Positions 1 to 9,060 of a stretch of DNA of 64,000 nt are shown here, piece by piece. The translations under genes and the position numbers were made by a program. The notes beneath the pieces are model-generated. The model saw nothing but the letters and a program-made list of their open reading frames with translations, was not told where the DNA came from and did no database searches. The first letter of the stretch is position 1, and the number at the start of each line of letters is the position of its first letter. Location of the stretch: contig CP030868.2 of assembly GCA_004010835.2 (NCBI GenBank), positions 744,001-808,000 of the forward strand, read 5' to 3'. Source of the DNA: Oenococcus sp. UCMA 16435 (lineage in GTDB: Bacteria > Bacillota > Bacilli > Lactobacillales > Lactobacillaceae).

Positions 1-332
1 CGGGTTGTTGCCGGAAGAATATTCAAGGGTTTGGTATCTTCGTAAAAAGCTTTGATATATTTTGATGCAATCGTGCTTTCGCTGACTCCCTCTTCTTGAG
101 CTCGATTAATTATCTTGTCGTCGACATCGGTAAAATTGGAAACAAAATCAACGTCGTATCCTCGATAAAGCAGATATCGGCGAATCGTATCAAAAGCAAT
201 CGAACTACGGGCGTTTCCAACATGAATGTAATTATAGACAGTCGGTCCACAGACATACATGGTAATTTTCCCCGGTACAATCGGTTTGAACTCTTCTTTT
301 TTTAAAGTAGCGGTATTGAAAACTTTCAGCAT
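1..332 (-). CDS. cysS: Cysteinyl-tRNA synthetase, N-terminal part (cut by window edge)
   Basis: The reverse strand encodes the first ~110 residues of a class I tRNA synthetase that charges tRNA-Cys in the cytosol. The start region has the family motif [19 protein letters not shown] (the HIGH-equivalent is HVGN, and the Cys of CGPTVY is a zinc ligand), followed by the conserved [13 protein letters not shown] stretch. The ATG lies at 332-330 with a short AAGG upstream. The gene is only 12 bp downstream of the dehydrogenase gene stop, so the two are probably co-transcribed. The rest of the protein is beyond base 1. Identification is firm; only the fragment is visible. Confidence 0.93.
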   Translation of the reverse strand, partial: MLKVFNTATLKKEEFKPIVPGKITMYVCGPTVYNYIHVGNARSSIAFDTIRRYLLYRGYDVDFVSNFTDVDDKIINRAQEEGVSESTIASKYIKAFYEDTKPLNILPATT

Positions 333-344
333 GCCTTCATTTTA

Positions 345-1163
345 CTATTTCATCATTTTCTTCATAACCATATCGGTAAAACTATATGGAAGATGACGAA
401 AAGCCCAAATTACCGCCCGATTAGAAAAGCCATCAATATACCGACGTTTTGGATGTTTGTCGGTTGCCGCTTTATAAAATAAATTTGCTAAATCCTGACT
501 GCTTCGTTTCGATGACATTTTTGAAAACAGTCTATCAAAGGCATCGATTGAAGAATAATAAACGGAATTTTTTGGAGTATTTTTTTGAGCATTTTTTAAA
601 GCTGTTTTCAGCCATTCCGATCGAGTCCCGCCCGGTTCGATCAAAATTGCCCGAATACCAAAAGACTCCGTTTCCAAACGCAAGCTATCGGTCAAAGTTT
701 CCAAAGCATGCTTTGTCGCATCATACCAACCTCCCAGAGAAGTATAAAGAAAACCAGCAACCGAAGAAACATTGATAATTCGGCCATTATGCTGTTTTCG
801 CATAATCGGGAGAAGTAATTTGGTTAAATGAATCGCAGCAAAAACATTGACCTCAAATTGAGCGCGCGCCTGTTTGATCGATGTATCCTCAAGACTGCCA
901 TATTCGCCATAACCGGCATTGTTGATTAAAACATTGATTTCATCAGTTTTTTGCAAAACCTGACGGAAGAAATTTTCAATTGACTCGTCTTTTGAAAGAT
1001 CAAGAAAAAATATCTCGACACCAAGATTTGTTAATTCCTTCATTCGGTCGACCCGACGAGCTCCGGCAAAAACCCGCCAACCGCGCTTAGAAAATAATTT
1101 TGCCGCAGCGAAACCCATGCCTGAAGAAGCACCTGTGATAATCACAGTTTTTTGTTTTTCCAT
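345..1163 (-). CDS. Short-chain dehydrogenase/reductase, unknown substrate
   Basis: A 272-residue classical SDR oxidoreductase. The cofactor motif TGASSGMG is at 10-17, NNAG at 81-84, the catalytic Ser around 133 and the YDATK pair (Tyr147, Lys151). An Arg-rich stretch after strand 2 (GARRVDR) suggests NADP(H) preference; this is inference. I chose the ATG at 1163 because AAGGAG sits 6 nt before it; a longer ORF from 1190 would start upstream of that ribosome-binding site. The C-terminal tail (about residues 200-272) is longer than in FabG and resembles the oxidoreductases of the YdaD/DltE-like SDR group. The substrate cannot be told from sequence. Confidence 0.85.
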   Translation of the reverse strand: MEKQKTVIITGASSGMGFAAAKLFSKRGWRVFAGARRVDRMKELTNLGVEIFFLDLSKDESIENFFRQVLQKTDEINVLINNAGYGEYGSLEDTSIKQARAQFEVNVFAAIHLTKLLLPIMRKQHNGRIINVSSVAGFLYTSLGGWYDATKHALETLTDSLRLETESFGIRAILIEPGGTRSEWLKTALKNAQKNTPKNSVYYSSIDAFDRLFSKMSSKRSSQDLANLFYKAATDKHPKRRYIDGFSNRAVIWAFRHLPYSFTDMVMKKMMK

Positions 1164-1202
1164 AATGCGCTCCTTAATAAAAAAAGACAAAGTAATCAGT
1201 TA

Positions 1203-2021
1203 TTATCCAAGTACCGAGGACAACATTTTTTCCGATTCAACATAGCAGTTGCGTCCCTTCGGTTCAAGAAAATTGATCTTAGCAGCAAGATAAACTGTCA
1301 CGAATTTTTTTTGATCGACTTGAACAACCCCAACAAGAGATTCGGTATCGGGAGAAGTTCCGGTTTTTAAACCGAGCCATTGATGATTAGCAATTGCCAG
1401 AAATTTAAAACGATTTAAATAAGGATATTCCTGCCGGTCGCTTTTAAAATTAAACTTCCATTTTTGGGCAATCGTCAAAACTTCCGGAAAACGATCAACA
1501 AGCTGCTCGGTAATTGTCAAAACTTCTTTGGCTGAAAAAAGCGGTTCATAGGAATCAGTCATCTCAGGATCTTTATAAGTTTCCAAGTCTTGGTTAGAAA
1601 GTCCGGCAGGATTTGGAATGATCGAATTATTAATACCCCAAGAATCCAAAAGAGCAATCGTCTGTTGATGCCAGTTCTCCAAACTTTTGAAAAGTTTTTC
1701 TGCGAAAACAAAAGCAAAAGTATTTTCCGACAAAATCAAAAGCGCATCTAATGCATCTTTAACCGTGTAAGTCTCGCCCTCAGTTAATTTAATTTCAGCA
1801 ACGACTTCCCCTTTAGTAAATTCAGCAATCTTTTTGGTTGTCGTTAATTGATCGTCCCAATTAAGTTGGTGTTTTTCAACGGCTGCATAAAGCTGATAAA
1901 TAATAATTAATTTTGTAAGCGAAGCGATCGGTACCCGTCGATCAATATTTTTTCCAGCCAAAACAGAGCCGTCAAGTTCGGCAACTAATGCTGCCGGCGC
2001 CAAAATTTTCAATTGTTTCAA
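1203..2021 (-). CDS. D-alanyl-D-alanine carboxypeptidase-like serine hydrolase without signal peptide
   Basis: A 272-residue peptidase S11/penicillin-binding fold protein. All three active-site motifs are present: SLTK at 34-37 (nucleophile Ser34), SEN at 98-100 and KTG at 219-221. Such enzymes normally trim peptidoglycan stem peptides outside the cell, but this one starts directly at the mature domain with no export signal. The start is TTG at 2021 with GGAGAGGAG upstream; reading back in frame meets a TAA within ~30 bp, so no in-frame signal peptide is hidden there. It may be a cytosolic hydrolase, be exported by another route, or be a decayed copy. It is followed closely by the SDR gene. 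Confidence 0.8.
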   Translation of the reverse strand: MKQLKILAPAALVAELDGSVLAGKNIDRRVPIASLTKLIIIYQLYAAVEKHQLNWDDQLTTTKKIAEFTKGEVVAEIKLTEGETYTVKDALDALLILSENTFAFVFAEKLFKSLENWHQQTIALLDSWGINNSIIPNPAGLSNQDLETYKDPEMTDSYEPLFSAKEVLTITEQLVDRFPEVLTIAQKWKFNFKSDRQEYPYLNRFKFLAIANHQWLGLKTGTSPDTESLVGVVQVDQKKFVTVYLAAKINFLEPKGRNCYVESEKMLSSVLG

Positions 2022-2126
2022 AGCTAACTCCTCTCCAGCTGGTAAGCTTTATCTAAAATTTTATTAATAAATTATAAAAAAACACAGTTATTTAAACTGC
2101 GCTTGAAAAAATAGTTTTCAATTCAA

Positions 2127-2600
2127 TCAGACAACTTTTCTTTCAAAAGGATCACTACTGATACCTTCATCCAAAATAATTTTTGCCCAATTTTTGGCGC
2201 TCCACAAAGAATGATCCTTGAAGTTACCGCAAGTCTTTTCAGAAACACCAGGGATATCTGAAAATTCAACACGATCGCGAATTTCAGTCAAACTTTCTTT
2301 AAGTGCCTTTGCGACCGTTTCAGTATCATAGGTATACCAACTAATCATATGAAAACCTGTCCGGCAACCAAAAGGCGAGATATCAATAATCCCATCAAGT
2401 CGATCTCGCATCAAAGAAGCAAACAAATGTTCCAAGGTATGAATGCCACCCGTTTCAATCGAAGTTTGGTTAGGTTGAGCCAAACGCAAATCATAATTGG
2501 CAACCGTGCCACCCTTTGGTCCCTTCTGTTCTTCAATCAAGCGCACGTATGGTGCTTTGACTTTTGTATGATCCAAAGTAAAACTTTCGACTTCTGCCAT
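2127..2600 (-). CDS. luxS: S-ribosylhomocysteine lyase (autoinducer-2 synthase)
   Basis: A 157-residue LuxS, which splits S-ribosylhomocysteine into homocysteine and DPD, the precursor of AI-2, in the activated-methyl cycle. The metal-binding HTLEH motif is at 54-58 (His54, His58), Cys124 is the third metal ligand (TCGNFKDH), and Cys79 in GCRTGFH is the catalytic cysteine. Length is normal for the family. A clear Shine-Dalgarno sequence (AGGAGG) precedes the ATG at 2600. It appears to be transcribed alone or with the downstream carboxypeptidase-like gene. Confidence 0.97.
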   Translation of the reverse strand: MAEVESFTLDHTKVKAPYVRLIEEQKGPKGGTVANYDLRLAQPNQTSIETGGIHTLEHLFASLMRDRLDGIIDISPFGCRTGFHMISWYTYDTETVAKALKESLTEIRDRVEFSDIPGVSEKTCGNFKDHSLWSAKNWAKIILDEGISSDPFERKVV

Positions 2601-2635
2601 TTTTTCCTCCTATCTGATTAAAATTGTACAAGAAA

Positions 2636-2662
2636 AAAAGACTTACGGAGCGTAAGTCTTTT
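2636..2662 (-). terminator. Rho-independent terminator after mleP
   Basis: A hairpin with the stem AAGACTTACG / CGTAAGTCTT and a 3-nt loop is followed on the reverse strand by a run of seven T. It lies 15 bp after the mleP stop and separates the malolactic operon from luxS. Confidence 0.88.
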
Positions 2663-2677
2663 AAACGTAAATTATCA

Positions 2678-3622
2678 TTATACAAACTGCATCAAAATTG
2701 GTACAACGATTACGAATAGAACCGTCGAAGTTGTAACAACATTCGTTGCATATTCAACATCTCCATGATTTTGTCCAACCAAGATTGGCAAAACAGCCAA
2801 GCCCGGAGTAGCTGCTTGAATGATCAGAGTTGAAGATTCAAGTACCGGCATTGATCCTGCAAAAAGTTTTAAAATCGTAATCATAACAGCTGGAGCAATA
2901 ACAAAGCGACCAATTAAGGCGAGAATCGAATCACGATCGAAATGAATAGATTTCAAACCAGCATCAGCTAAAATAATTCCGATATATATCAGGGACATTG
3001 GCGTTACAATCCCGCCAACCATGGAAAAAGTCGTACTAATCCATGTAGGAATCGGAATTGCCAAGAGTAGTACAACAATTGAAATCAAGAAACCGACCAG
3101 GGGCATTGGCAATAACTTTTTCCAATTGAAACTTTGTTTTTTCGACTTGTCTCTCGTTGGATCGTCAGCTGAAATAAAGAAGACCCCAATTGCCCAAGTC
3201 GAAATTGTATTCATAACATAATAAATTAAGAAGTATGGCATCGACTTTGTACCGAACAAAGCCGAATTTAACGGTAAGCCAATAAAAATTGTATTAGCGT
3301 TGACGAACATATTGATAAATGTTCCACGACGACCAACCCGAATTTTGAAGATTTTCGTGATTAAATAAGCAATCACGTAACTGACAGCGAAACTAGCTGC
3401 AGCGAAAACCAAACCACCGGATAAGCTGACTAATTTATCACGTGTCAAATAAGTCAGTACACTAACAAAAATCGACAGTGGCAAGGCAATATTCATAATC
3501 AGGTATGAAATATTTCCTTTAAAAGAATCAGCTAATTTTCCTGATCTCCGTAAAACATAACCAAGAGCAATCACTAGAACAATTTCTACGACACTCTCAA
3601 CACTGGTAATAAATGCATTCAT
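2678..3622 (-). CDS. mleP: Malate permease (auxin efflux carrier family)
   Basis: A 314-residue membrane protein of the AEC family with about ten hydrophobic segments in the usual 5+5 arrangement around a central hydrophilic stretch (about residues 160-172, DDPTRDKSKKQS). Its ATG overlaps the TAA stop of mleA by one base (TAATG), so the two are translationally coupled. In lactic acid bacteria MleP imports L-malate for the malolactic enzyme and releases lactate; malate entry coupled to decarboxylation generates proton motive force. Function is given by the operon context and family. Confidence 0.94.
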   Translation of the reverse strand: MNAFITSVESVVEIVLVIALGYVLRRSGKLADSFKGNISYLIMNIALPLSIFVSVLTYLTRDKLVSLSGGLVFAAASFAVSYVIAYLITKIFKIRVGRRGTFINMFVNANTIFIGLPLNSALFGTKSMPYFLIYYVMNTISTWAIGVFFISADDPTRDKSKKQSFNWKKLLPMPLVGFLISIVVLLLAIPIPTWISTTFSMVGGIVTPMSLIYIGIILADAGLKSIHFDRDSILALIGRFVIAPAVMITILKLFAGSMPVLESSTLIIQAATPGLAVLPILVGQNHGDVEYATNVVTTSTVLFVIVVPILMQFV

Positions 3623-5247
3623 TAGTATTTAGGTTCCCATTTCAAGTCATCGACAGCCTTTTGGACATCGTCAATCGGCTGACGGTTAATGCCCTGTTCA
3701 ACGGCTTTTTTAGCCACGGCAACCGCCACTGTTCGTGAGAACTCGGCTAATTTTGAAACTGGCGGCAAAACAGCAGCGCCAACTTTCGTCGTATCAACAA
3801 TTCCTCCAAGACTATGGGCAGCGGCTGAAATCATTTCAGGTGTGAGCAGCTTCGATTGAGCAGCAATGGCTCCAAAACCAAGTCCTGGATAAATCAAAGC
3901 ATTATTGGCCTGACCGATTTGATAAGTGTTACCCTCGTATTCAATATCATCAACCGGAACACCGGTACCAATCAAAGCTTTCCCATTAGACCATTTCAAG
4001 ACATCTTCGGCTTTCGCTTCAGCTAATTTTGTTGGGTTGGAAATTGGAAAAATAATTGGTCTTTCCGTATAACCAGCCATATCTTTAACAATTTCTTCGG
4101 TAAAGGAATTCGGATGTGTCGAGGTACCAACTAAAATAGTTGGCCGAACAGCTTCAACAGCTGCTTGAAGATTAGTTAATTGATCGGCATTTTTAAAGTC
4201 ACTCCGCTTGGCAGCAAACGGCTTTTGTTCCGGAGTTAGATTGGGATCATCATCAAACAAAAGGCCCTGCTTATCGACGAGGAAGAAATGCTTCTTAGCG
4301 TCTTCGTCAGAAAGACCCTGTTCAACCATTTCTTCATGAAGCTGCTTAACAATTCCCATTCCAGCAGTGCCGGCACCAAAACTCATATAAGTCTGATTAG
4401 TTAATTTCTGACCAGAAATCTTTAATGCACCAAGGACACCAGCCAAAACAACGATTCCGGTTCCTTGAATATCATCATTAAAAGTAGCGATTTTATCTTT
4501 ATAGCTGTTTAGGATATTAGAAGCGTTTGAACGGCCAAAGTCTTCCCAATGCAAATATAAATTAGGAAAAATAGTTTCGGCCTGATCAACGAATTTGTCG
4601 ACAAAATCATAATACTTGTCGCCGCGAATCCGATTGAATTTGTTTCCCAAATAAAGAGGATCTTTTAGAAGCTGTTCATTATTGGTTCCGGCATCGATAA
4701 CAACCGGAAGAACTGTCGACGGATCGATTCCAGCAGCAACTGTATAAACCATCAACTTGCCAACGGCAATGTCGACACCTTGGACACCCCAGTCTCCAAT
4801 TCCGAGAATTCCTTCAGCGTCGGAAACAACTAACAACTTAATATCACGGCCATTAGCGGCATTTTTCAAAGTTGATTGAATATTTTCCGGATGATTAATA
4901 TCCAAAAAAGCAGCACCCTGTGGTTCGACAAACAGTTCTGAATAATTTTCAATTGTATCGGCAATTGTTGGATCATAAACAATTGGCATAAATTCAACTA
5001 CATGTTGAGAAAAAAGTTTATAAAACAACACATGGTTTGTATTGAATATTTCCATTAGAAATAATCGTTTTTCAAGATTTGAAGCCTTACTTTGAAACTG
5101 AGCATAAGTCTGATCGACCTGCTCTTGCAAAGTCTGAACTTTGGCCGGCAGTAAACCGTTTAAACCAAGTTCGTCCCTTTCCGCTTCTGTAAAAGCGGTT
5201 CCTTTGTTAATAAAAGGATCATTTAAAATACTTACTGGATCTGTCAT
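3622..5247 (-). CDS. mleA: Malolactic enzyme
   Basis: A 541-residue NAD- and Mn-dependent enzyme converting L-malate directly to L-lactate and CO2, the key step of malolactic fermentation. It belongs to the malic enzyme superfamily: the nucleotide-binding loop FGAGTAGMG, the metal/substrate region [10 protein letters not shown] and the Tyr-containing PIVYDPT stretch are all visible. Length and sequence match the O. oeni enzyme as I remember it, which is the main clue to the organism. A GGAG Shine-Dalgarno sequence precedes the ATG at 5247. It heads the mleA-mleP operon and is divergent from mleR. Confidence 0.98.
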   Translation of the reverse strand: MTDPVSILNDPFINKGTAFTEAERDELGLNGLLPAKVQTLQEQVDQTYAQFQSKASNLEKRLFLMEIFNTNHVLFYKLFSQHVVEFMPIVYDPTIADTIENYSELFVEPQGAAFLDINHPENIQSTLKNAANGRDIKLLVVSDAEGILGIGDWGVQGVDIAVGKLMVYTVAAGIDPSTVLPVVIDAGTNNEQLLKDPLYLGNKFNRIRGDKYYDFVDKFVDQAETIFPNLYLHWEDFGRSNASNILNSYKDKIATFNDDIQGTGIVVLAGVLGALKISGQKLTNQTYMSFGAGTAGMGIVKQLHEEMVEQGLSDEDAKKHFFLVDKQGLLFDDDPNLTPEQKPFAAKRSDFKNADQLTNLQAAVEAVRPTILVGTSTHPNSFTEEIVKDMAGYTERPIIFPISNPTKLAEAKAEDVLKWSNGKALIGTGVPVDDIEYEGNTYQIGQANNALIYPGLGFGAIAAQSKLLTPEMISAAAHSLGGIVDTTKVGAAVLPPVSKLAEFSRTVAVAVAKKAVEQGINRQPIDDVQKAVDDLKWEPKY

Positions 5248-5329
5248 ATTTTCTCCTCAAGAACCAGACAAGCTTATTCCATTAAGATTAATATAGTCAA
5301 AATTTATAAAAAGGATAAAATTATCTTAT
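5248..5329. promoter_or_regulatory. mleA / mleR divergent control region
   Basis: This 82-bp gap must hold both divergent promoters. On the reverse strand a TTGACT (revcomp of 5294-5299) is a candidate -35 for mleA, but its -10 is poor. ATTAAGATTAAT at 5281-5292 is a perfect 5-2-5 inverted repeat, and TATA-N9-TATA at 5292-5308 contains a T-N11-A, the minimal LysR-type box. MleR binding here is the family expectation and is inferred. Confidence 0.5.
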
Positions 5330-6235
5330 ATGAAGTTCACCGATATCGAATACTTTGACAAAATATCCGAGCTTGAATCATTTTCAAAAACGGCTATTTT
5401 TTTCAATGTCAGTCAACCAACAATTTCATTTGCTGTCCAACGTTTAGAAAGCGAGATGAAAAAAACTTTAATTAACCGCAATCGATCACATGGGGAAATT
5501 TCATTGACCGATGCTGGCCAGATTTTTGAAAAACACGCAAAAAAAATTCTTCAAGAAGTAGTAGCTGCCCACGAAGAAATTGATCGGATAAATTGGCCGA
5601 CAATCGAATTTGGTCTACCACAAATTATTGGGAATTATTATTTCCCAAAATTAGTCAAACATTTCGTTGGCAACCCGTTTTTCCAGAATGTTGCGACCCA
5701 TGAAGCCGGATCCGACTTGCTTTTAAAAGCTTTAAAAAATCATCGCCTTGATTTGGCAATCATTTCTTCAGTCAATCCAGTAAAAATCGAGGGACTAGAA
5801 ACAATTGAAATTGATCGAAAAAAATACTTAATCGTTGTCAGCAAAGACAATCCTTTGGCCAAACAGAAAGAAATTTCTTTTGAGGATCTTGTCAATGAAA
5901 AATTTGTTTCCTTAAAGGAAGGCAATGTTCATCCAATCGCTTTTCGCCAACTAGAAGAAACTTACAATGTTTACCCAAAAATTATTTACGAAACGCCTGA
6001 TGTTAATATTTTAAAAAAAATGATCGCAGAAAAAACCGGCATTGGTTTTATTGTTGAAATAGCAGTCGACAAACAAGATAATTTAGCAACATTACAATTA
6101 AAAAACAAAAGGGTTCCGGAATTTATCATCAGTTTTGTCTATAAAAAAGACTTACAAATTCCTGGAATTAAAAATATAGTCGAAGAATTGAGAAACAATA
6201 GTATCTTCGACCAGAATCAAGAAACAAAACATTAG
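5330..6235 (+). CDS. mleR: LysR-type regulator of the malolactic operon
   Basis: A 301-residue LysR family protein. The N-terminal helix-turn-helix (about residues 17-40, including NVSQPTISFAVQRLE) is followed by a linker helix and a periplasmic-binding-fold effector domain from about residue 90. It is divergent from mleA, the classic LysR arrangement. MleR is reported to activate malolactic genes in other lactic acid bacteria; direct control in this organism is inference from position. The spacing upstream of the ATG shows only a weak AAGGAT. Its stop overlaps the stop of the convergent ydbT-like gene by 4 bp, with no terminator between them. Confidence 0.92.
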   Translation: MKFTDIEYFDKISELESFSKTAIFFNVSQPTISFAVQRLESEMKKTLINRNRSHGEISLTDAGQIFEKHAKKILQEVVAAHEEIDRINWPTIEFGLPQIIGNYYFPKLVKHFVGNPFFQNVATHEAGSDLLLKALKNHRLDLAIISSVNPVKIEGLETIEIDRKKYLIVVSKDNPLAKQKEISFEDLVNEKFVSLKEGNVHPIAFRQLEETYNVYPKIIYETPDVNILKKMIAEKTGIGFIVEIAVDKQDNLATLQLKNKRVPEFIISFVYKKDLQIPGIKNIVEELRNNSIFDQNQETKH

Positions 6236-7701
6236 GAATTAGATTTATTTAAGTAACAATTATAGATTCGCCGGGCTTCCTTTTCCGGAAGATAACGGAT
6301 CTGAACTTCGTGATTAGAATTAGCATGGCGAATGCTGACAGATAAATGAACTAAATGTTTGTGAGCCATCCAAACAGTCTGGCGATAACTGACAAACTGT
6401 ATTTTATTTTGTTGAATCAAATACAATTCATTAGTCCAAAAACGGCCGCTTTGAAGTAAATAACGTCCACCGGAAATAATCGCAAAAGCCATATGGTGGC
6501 CCTTATACCAGCCAAGACTGACTGCTAACGGGAGAAGAAGCAAGGAAAAGCAGCCCCAAAAGTGAAAAAAATATATCAAGACTAGAGCTGGCAATAAAGA
6601 AAGCAGAATTCCGTTACGGATAAAATACCAGCTCTGAAAAGATGGTAAGTGAATTAACTTAGGCATTTGTTTTGGAAAGTAAGAAATAAATTTCTGTACT
6701 TGTTGAAAAAGCTGTTTCTTTTCAATAACAGGAAGAATAACCAGATCGCCACCGTTCTTCTCATTTTTTCCAGCATCCGAGGCAACAATTGTTTCGACTG
6801 TTGCCAATTTCAGCCACTGACGTAAAATACTTTGTTTGACAAAAACTGCCTGAATCTTTTTTAAAGGTAAACTGACGATATTTCTTTGAAAAAAACCACG
6901 AATCGTCGTCAACTTATTCTTGCTTTTAATCAAAGTGAAATGATAATATTTTTGAACGGTCGTCAAATAGGATGCGAGCAAGCTAAAAAGCAAAATCAGA
7001 ATTGCAAGAATAAAAAAACTCTCTGCCACTAAATTATCGATAGTTAATTCAATCGGTTTCTTGATAGTTTGCGGCAAGTAACCATCAATCTGGGAAAAAA
7101 ATCCGACAAAACCCAAAAGAACCGGAATAATACCAAATGAAGTCAGGGCATATTTTGATAAATCACGAAAATTTATTTGATAGCTGCTATCAATTTTTTT
7201 ATTTTTGGCTTGTTGAGGACCAGCTTCCGACGAAACACTTCCCAGACGGGACTGTTGGTTGAGTTTTTCAATAAAATTAGAAATTTTTAAAGGGATAACC
7301 GGTAAAATCGCTTCGGCTTTTCCATCATTATGACCGGCCGTTTCGATTGAAAGCGATTCAAGATCAAAAGGCTGCAAGAAAAACCATTGTTTGTGTTGAA
7401 TCGTTTGGATTTTGTTAAAGGGAATATGCTCATGGTGGCGAATAAAAACTCCGGAATCAATCGTCAAACTGTTTTCGTCAAAGTGATAAGCAAAAAATAT
7501 ATATCTAAGCAGGGCATCCACAAAGGAAAAAATTACTAAAATAATTAACAATCCATACAAAAATAATCCCGGATGACGGTCACCGATAATTTCAAAAAAT
7601 AAAAAAAGAATTAGCAGAAAAGATCTTTTCAAATTATTGTATAAAAAAACAAAAAAAGCCAATGGATGCAAACGATTACTTTTATTCGTAACATTATTCA
7701 T
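6232..7701 (-). CDS. YdbT-like membrane protein with PH-like (bPH2/DUF304) domains
   Basis: A 489-residue membrane protein with paired hydrophobic segments alternating with soluble bPH2 domains (around residues 60-130, 255-330 and the C-terminus). The phrases HHEHIPFNKIQTIQ and FFQRNIVSLPLKKIQAV are typical of these domains. The start ATG at 7701 has GGAGG 6 nt upstream; the longer frame from 7737 starts inside the upstream gene. It overlaps the ydbS-like gene by 8 bp. YdbS/YdbT pairs occur in many Firmicutes; in Bacillus they are linked to resistance to some bacteriocins. No enzymatic function is evident. Confidence 0.8.
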   Translation of the reverse strand: MNNVTNKSNRLHPLAFFVFLYNNLKRSFLLILFLFFEIIGDRHPGLFLYGLLIILVIFSFVDALLRYIFFAYHFDENSLTIDSGVFIRHHEHIPFNKIQTIQHKQWFFLQPFDLESLSIETAGHNDGKAEAILPVIPLKISNFIEKLNQQSRLGSVSSEAGPQQAKNKKIDSSYQINFRDLSKYALTSFGIIPVLLGFVGFFSQIDGYLPQTIKKPIELTIDNLVAESFFILAILILLFSLLASYLTTVQKYYHFTLIKSKNKLTTIRGFFQRNIVSLPLKKIQAVFVKQSILRQWLKLATVETIVASDAGKNEKNGGDLVILPVIEKKQLFQQVQKFISYFPKQMPKLIHLPSFQSWYFIRNGILLSLLPALVLIYFFHFWGCFSLLLLPLAVSLGWYKGHHMAFAIISGGRYLLQSGRFWTNELYLIQQNKIQFVSYRQTVWMAHKHLVHLSVSIRHANSNHEVQIRYLPEKEARRIYNCYLNKSNS

Positions 7702-8161
7702 CACGAGCCTCCAAAGCCAGGCGCATGATCTGATCACGCAACTGTTTTGCGGTATCGTCTTTTAAACCATCAATTTTGTGACTGCTGGAAGCGGTTGCGA
7801 CAATCACCTTCTCAAGTTTTTGCCACTGAAGTACTGGACCGGCTGATAAAGTAACGTTTTGAACACGGGCAATTGGAATTGCCACTCGTTCGCGAAAAAT
7901 AAAACCAGATTGTATTTCAACCGAATCATTGCTAATTTTATATTGCCAAAAACGATAGCGATAAGGAATCGAAAGCAGTTCAAAAGAGATAATCAATACA
8001 GCAGCGACCAGGGCTGGATAGATTAGCCAATCGGCCAATTTCCAAAAATGAACGGCAAATTCAAGCAATATCATGACAATGGTAAGCAAAAACAAATTCC
8101 CAAAAACATGAATTAGCCAAATGAATTTAATTCTTGAGGGTAATTGTTCAATTTTATTCAT
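7694..8161 (-). CDS. YdbS-like membrane protein (bPH2/DUF304)
   Basis: A 155-residue protein with two N-terminal membrane helices (about 15-65) and one bPH2 domain (about 70-145, containing IQSGFIFRERVAIPIARVQ). GGAGGGACAGA precedes the ATG at 8161; a longer frame from 8197 includes the Shine-Dalgarno sequence and was rejected. It is the first gene of a two-gene operon with the YdbT-like partner, sharing 8 bp with it. Its exact function is unknown; presumably the two act as one membrane complex. Confidence 0.78.
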   Translation of the reverse strand: MNKIEQLPSRIKFIWLIHVFGNLFLLTIVMILLEFAVHFWKLADWLIYPALVAAVLIISFELLSIPYRYRFWQYKISNDSVEIQSGFIFRERVAIPIARVQNVTLSAGPVLQWQKLEKVIVATASSSHKIDGLKDDTAKQLRDQIMRLALEARDE

Positions 8162-8280
8162 TCTGTCCCTCCAAAATGACGAAATATTCATATTCAAGAT
8201 ATCTTATTTGGAAGTATGTGTCAAACGTTTAAAAATAAAATTCTTTTTTGAATTTGTTCAACAAAAGAGATTGTCAAAAT

Positions 8281-8350
8281 CAGCTGACTTTTAAGTTAAG
8301 ATTGTCTTTTATAGGCAATCACTTAAATTATTTTCGCTAAGGATTGCTTG
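8281..8350 (+). other. Competing hairpins in the leader of the SRAP gene
   Basis: Two mutually exclusive stems can be drawn. One pairs TTAAGT-GATTG with CAATC-ACTTAA; the other pairs the same GCAATCaCTTA with TAAGGATTGC (8339-8348). No T-run follows the second. Whether this lies in the transcript is unknown because no convincing promoter was found nearby. Confidence 0.25.
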
Positions 8351-8378
8351 CTGTTAGACTAAAAATAAGAGGTATAAA

Positions 8379-8942
8379 ATGTGTGGGCGTTTTATGTTTA
8401 AACCAACAGATAGTCCAGAAATTCAACGAATTTATCAGCTGGCTCTCGACAATGGGTATCAAGTAAAGAGCGGAGAAATCTTTCCAACCGATCAGACGGC
8501 ACTGATTGTTGCCGGCGAAAAACAGGTCAAAATTGTACAAATGCCCTGGGGCTTTCCGGGCTTTAAAGCAAAGCAAACAATCATCAACGCTCGGGCAGAA
8601 ACGATTATGAATAAGGAAATCTTTGCCGATGCTTTTATCAAATATCGCTGCGTTTATCCGACAAGTGGTTTCTTTGAGTGGACCAAGGACAAACAAAAAA
8701 TCTATTTCAATTATCAAGAAAAGCCGAGTGCACTATATATTGCCGGTTTTTATAATTTTTTTGATGGGCAGGCTAAGTCGATTTTAATTACAACTGTGCC
8801 GAATGCTTCGGTTGCACCGGTTCATAATCGAATGCCGCTGATTTTAAAGAAAGAAGAAATTAATCGTTGGATTTATGATTCGGATTTCGCTAAAAATTTA
8901 TTAGTAAAGCAAATGCCGCTTTTAACGGCGAAAAAAGTTTAA
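8379..8942 (+). CDS. SRAP / YedK-HMCES family protein (abasic-site DNA-protein crosslinker)
   Basis: A 187-residue SOS-response-associated peptidase family protein. Cys2, exposed after Met removal, is the residue that forms a thiazolidine crosslink with abasic sites in single-stranded DNA in the E. coli and human homologues. Other active-site residues are present: Asn70 and Glu74 in NARAET, Glu100 in SGFFEW and His149 in VHNRMP. Length is slightly shorter than YedK. It is a single-gene unit with its own terminator, and an AGAGG precedes the ATG. No LexA box was recognised upstream. Confidence 0.93.
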   Translation: MCGRFMFKPTDSPEIQRIYQLALDNGYQVKSGEIFPTDQTALIVAGEKQVKIVQMPWGFPGFKAKQTIINARAETIMNKEIFADAFIKYRCVYPTSGFFEWTKDKQKIYFNYQEKPSALYIAGFYNFFDGQAKSILITTVPNASVAPVHNRMPLILKKEEINRWIYDSDFAKNLLVKQMPLLTAKKV

Positions 8943-8972
8943 CCCGATGAACCCAAAAAATACAAATTGTAG

Positions 8973-9034
8973 ATATTTTTTCAATTTAAAACCTGTTGTT
9001 TGAATCAACAACAGGTTTTAAATTGAAAAAATAT
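8973..9034. terminator. Bidirectional terminator, perfect 28-bp inverted repeat
   Basis: The arms 8973-9000 and 9007-9034 are perfect reverse complements separated by a 6-nt loop (TGAATC). The core is AACCTGTTGTT / AACAACAGGTT and the outer parts give an A-run and T-run on each strand. It sits between the convergent SRAP and GH3 genes and can serve both. Confidence 0.92.
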
Positions 9035-9060
9035 ATAAAACAATTTAGGCAATCGAGCTT

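Noticed and set aside
8337..8717. A 126-residue open frame on the reverse strand over the SRAP gene
   Set aside because: It is antisense to a protein with all catalytic residues and has no ribosome-binding site or family similarity that I can see.
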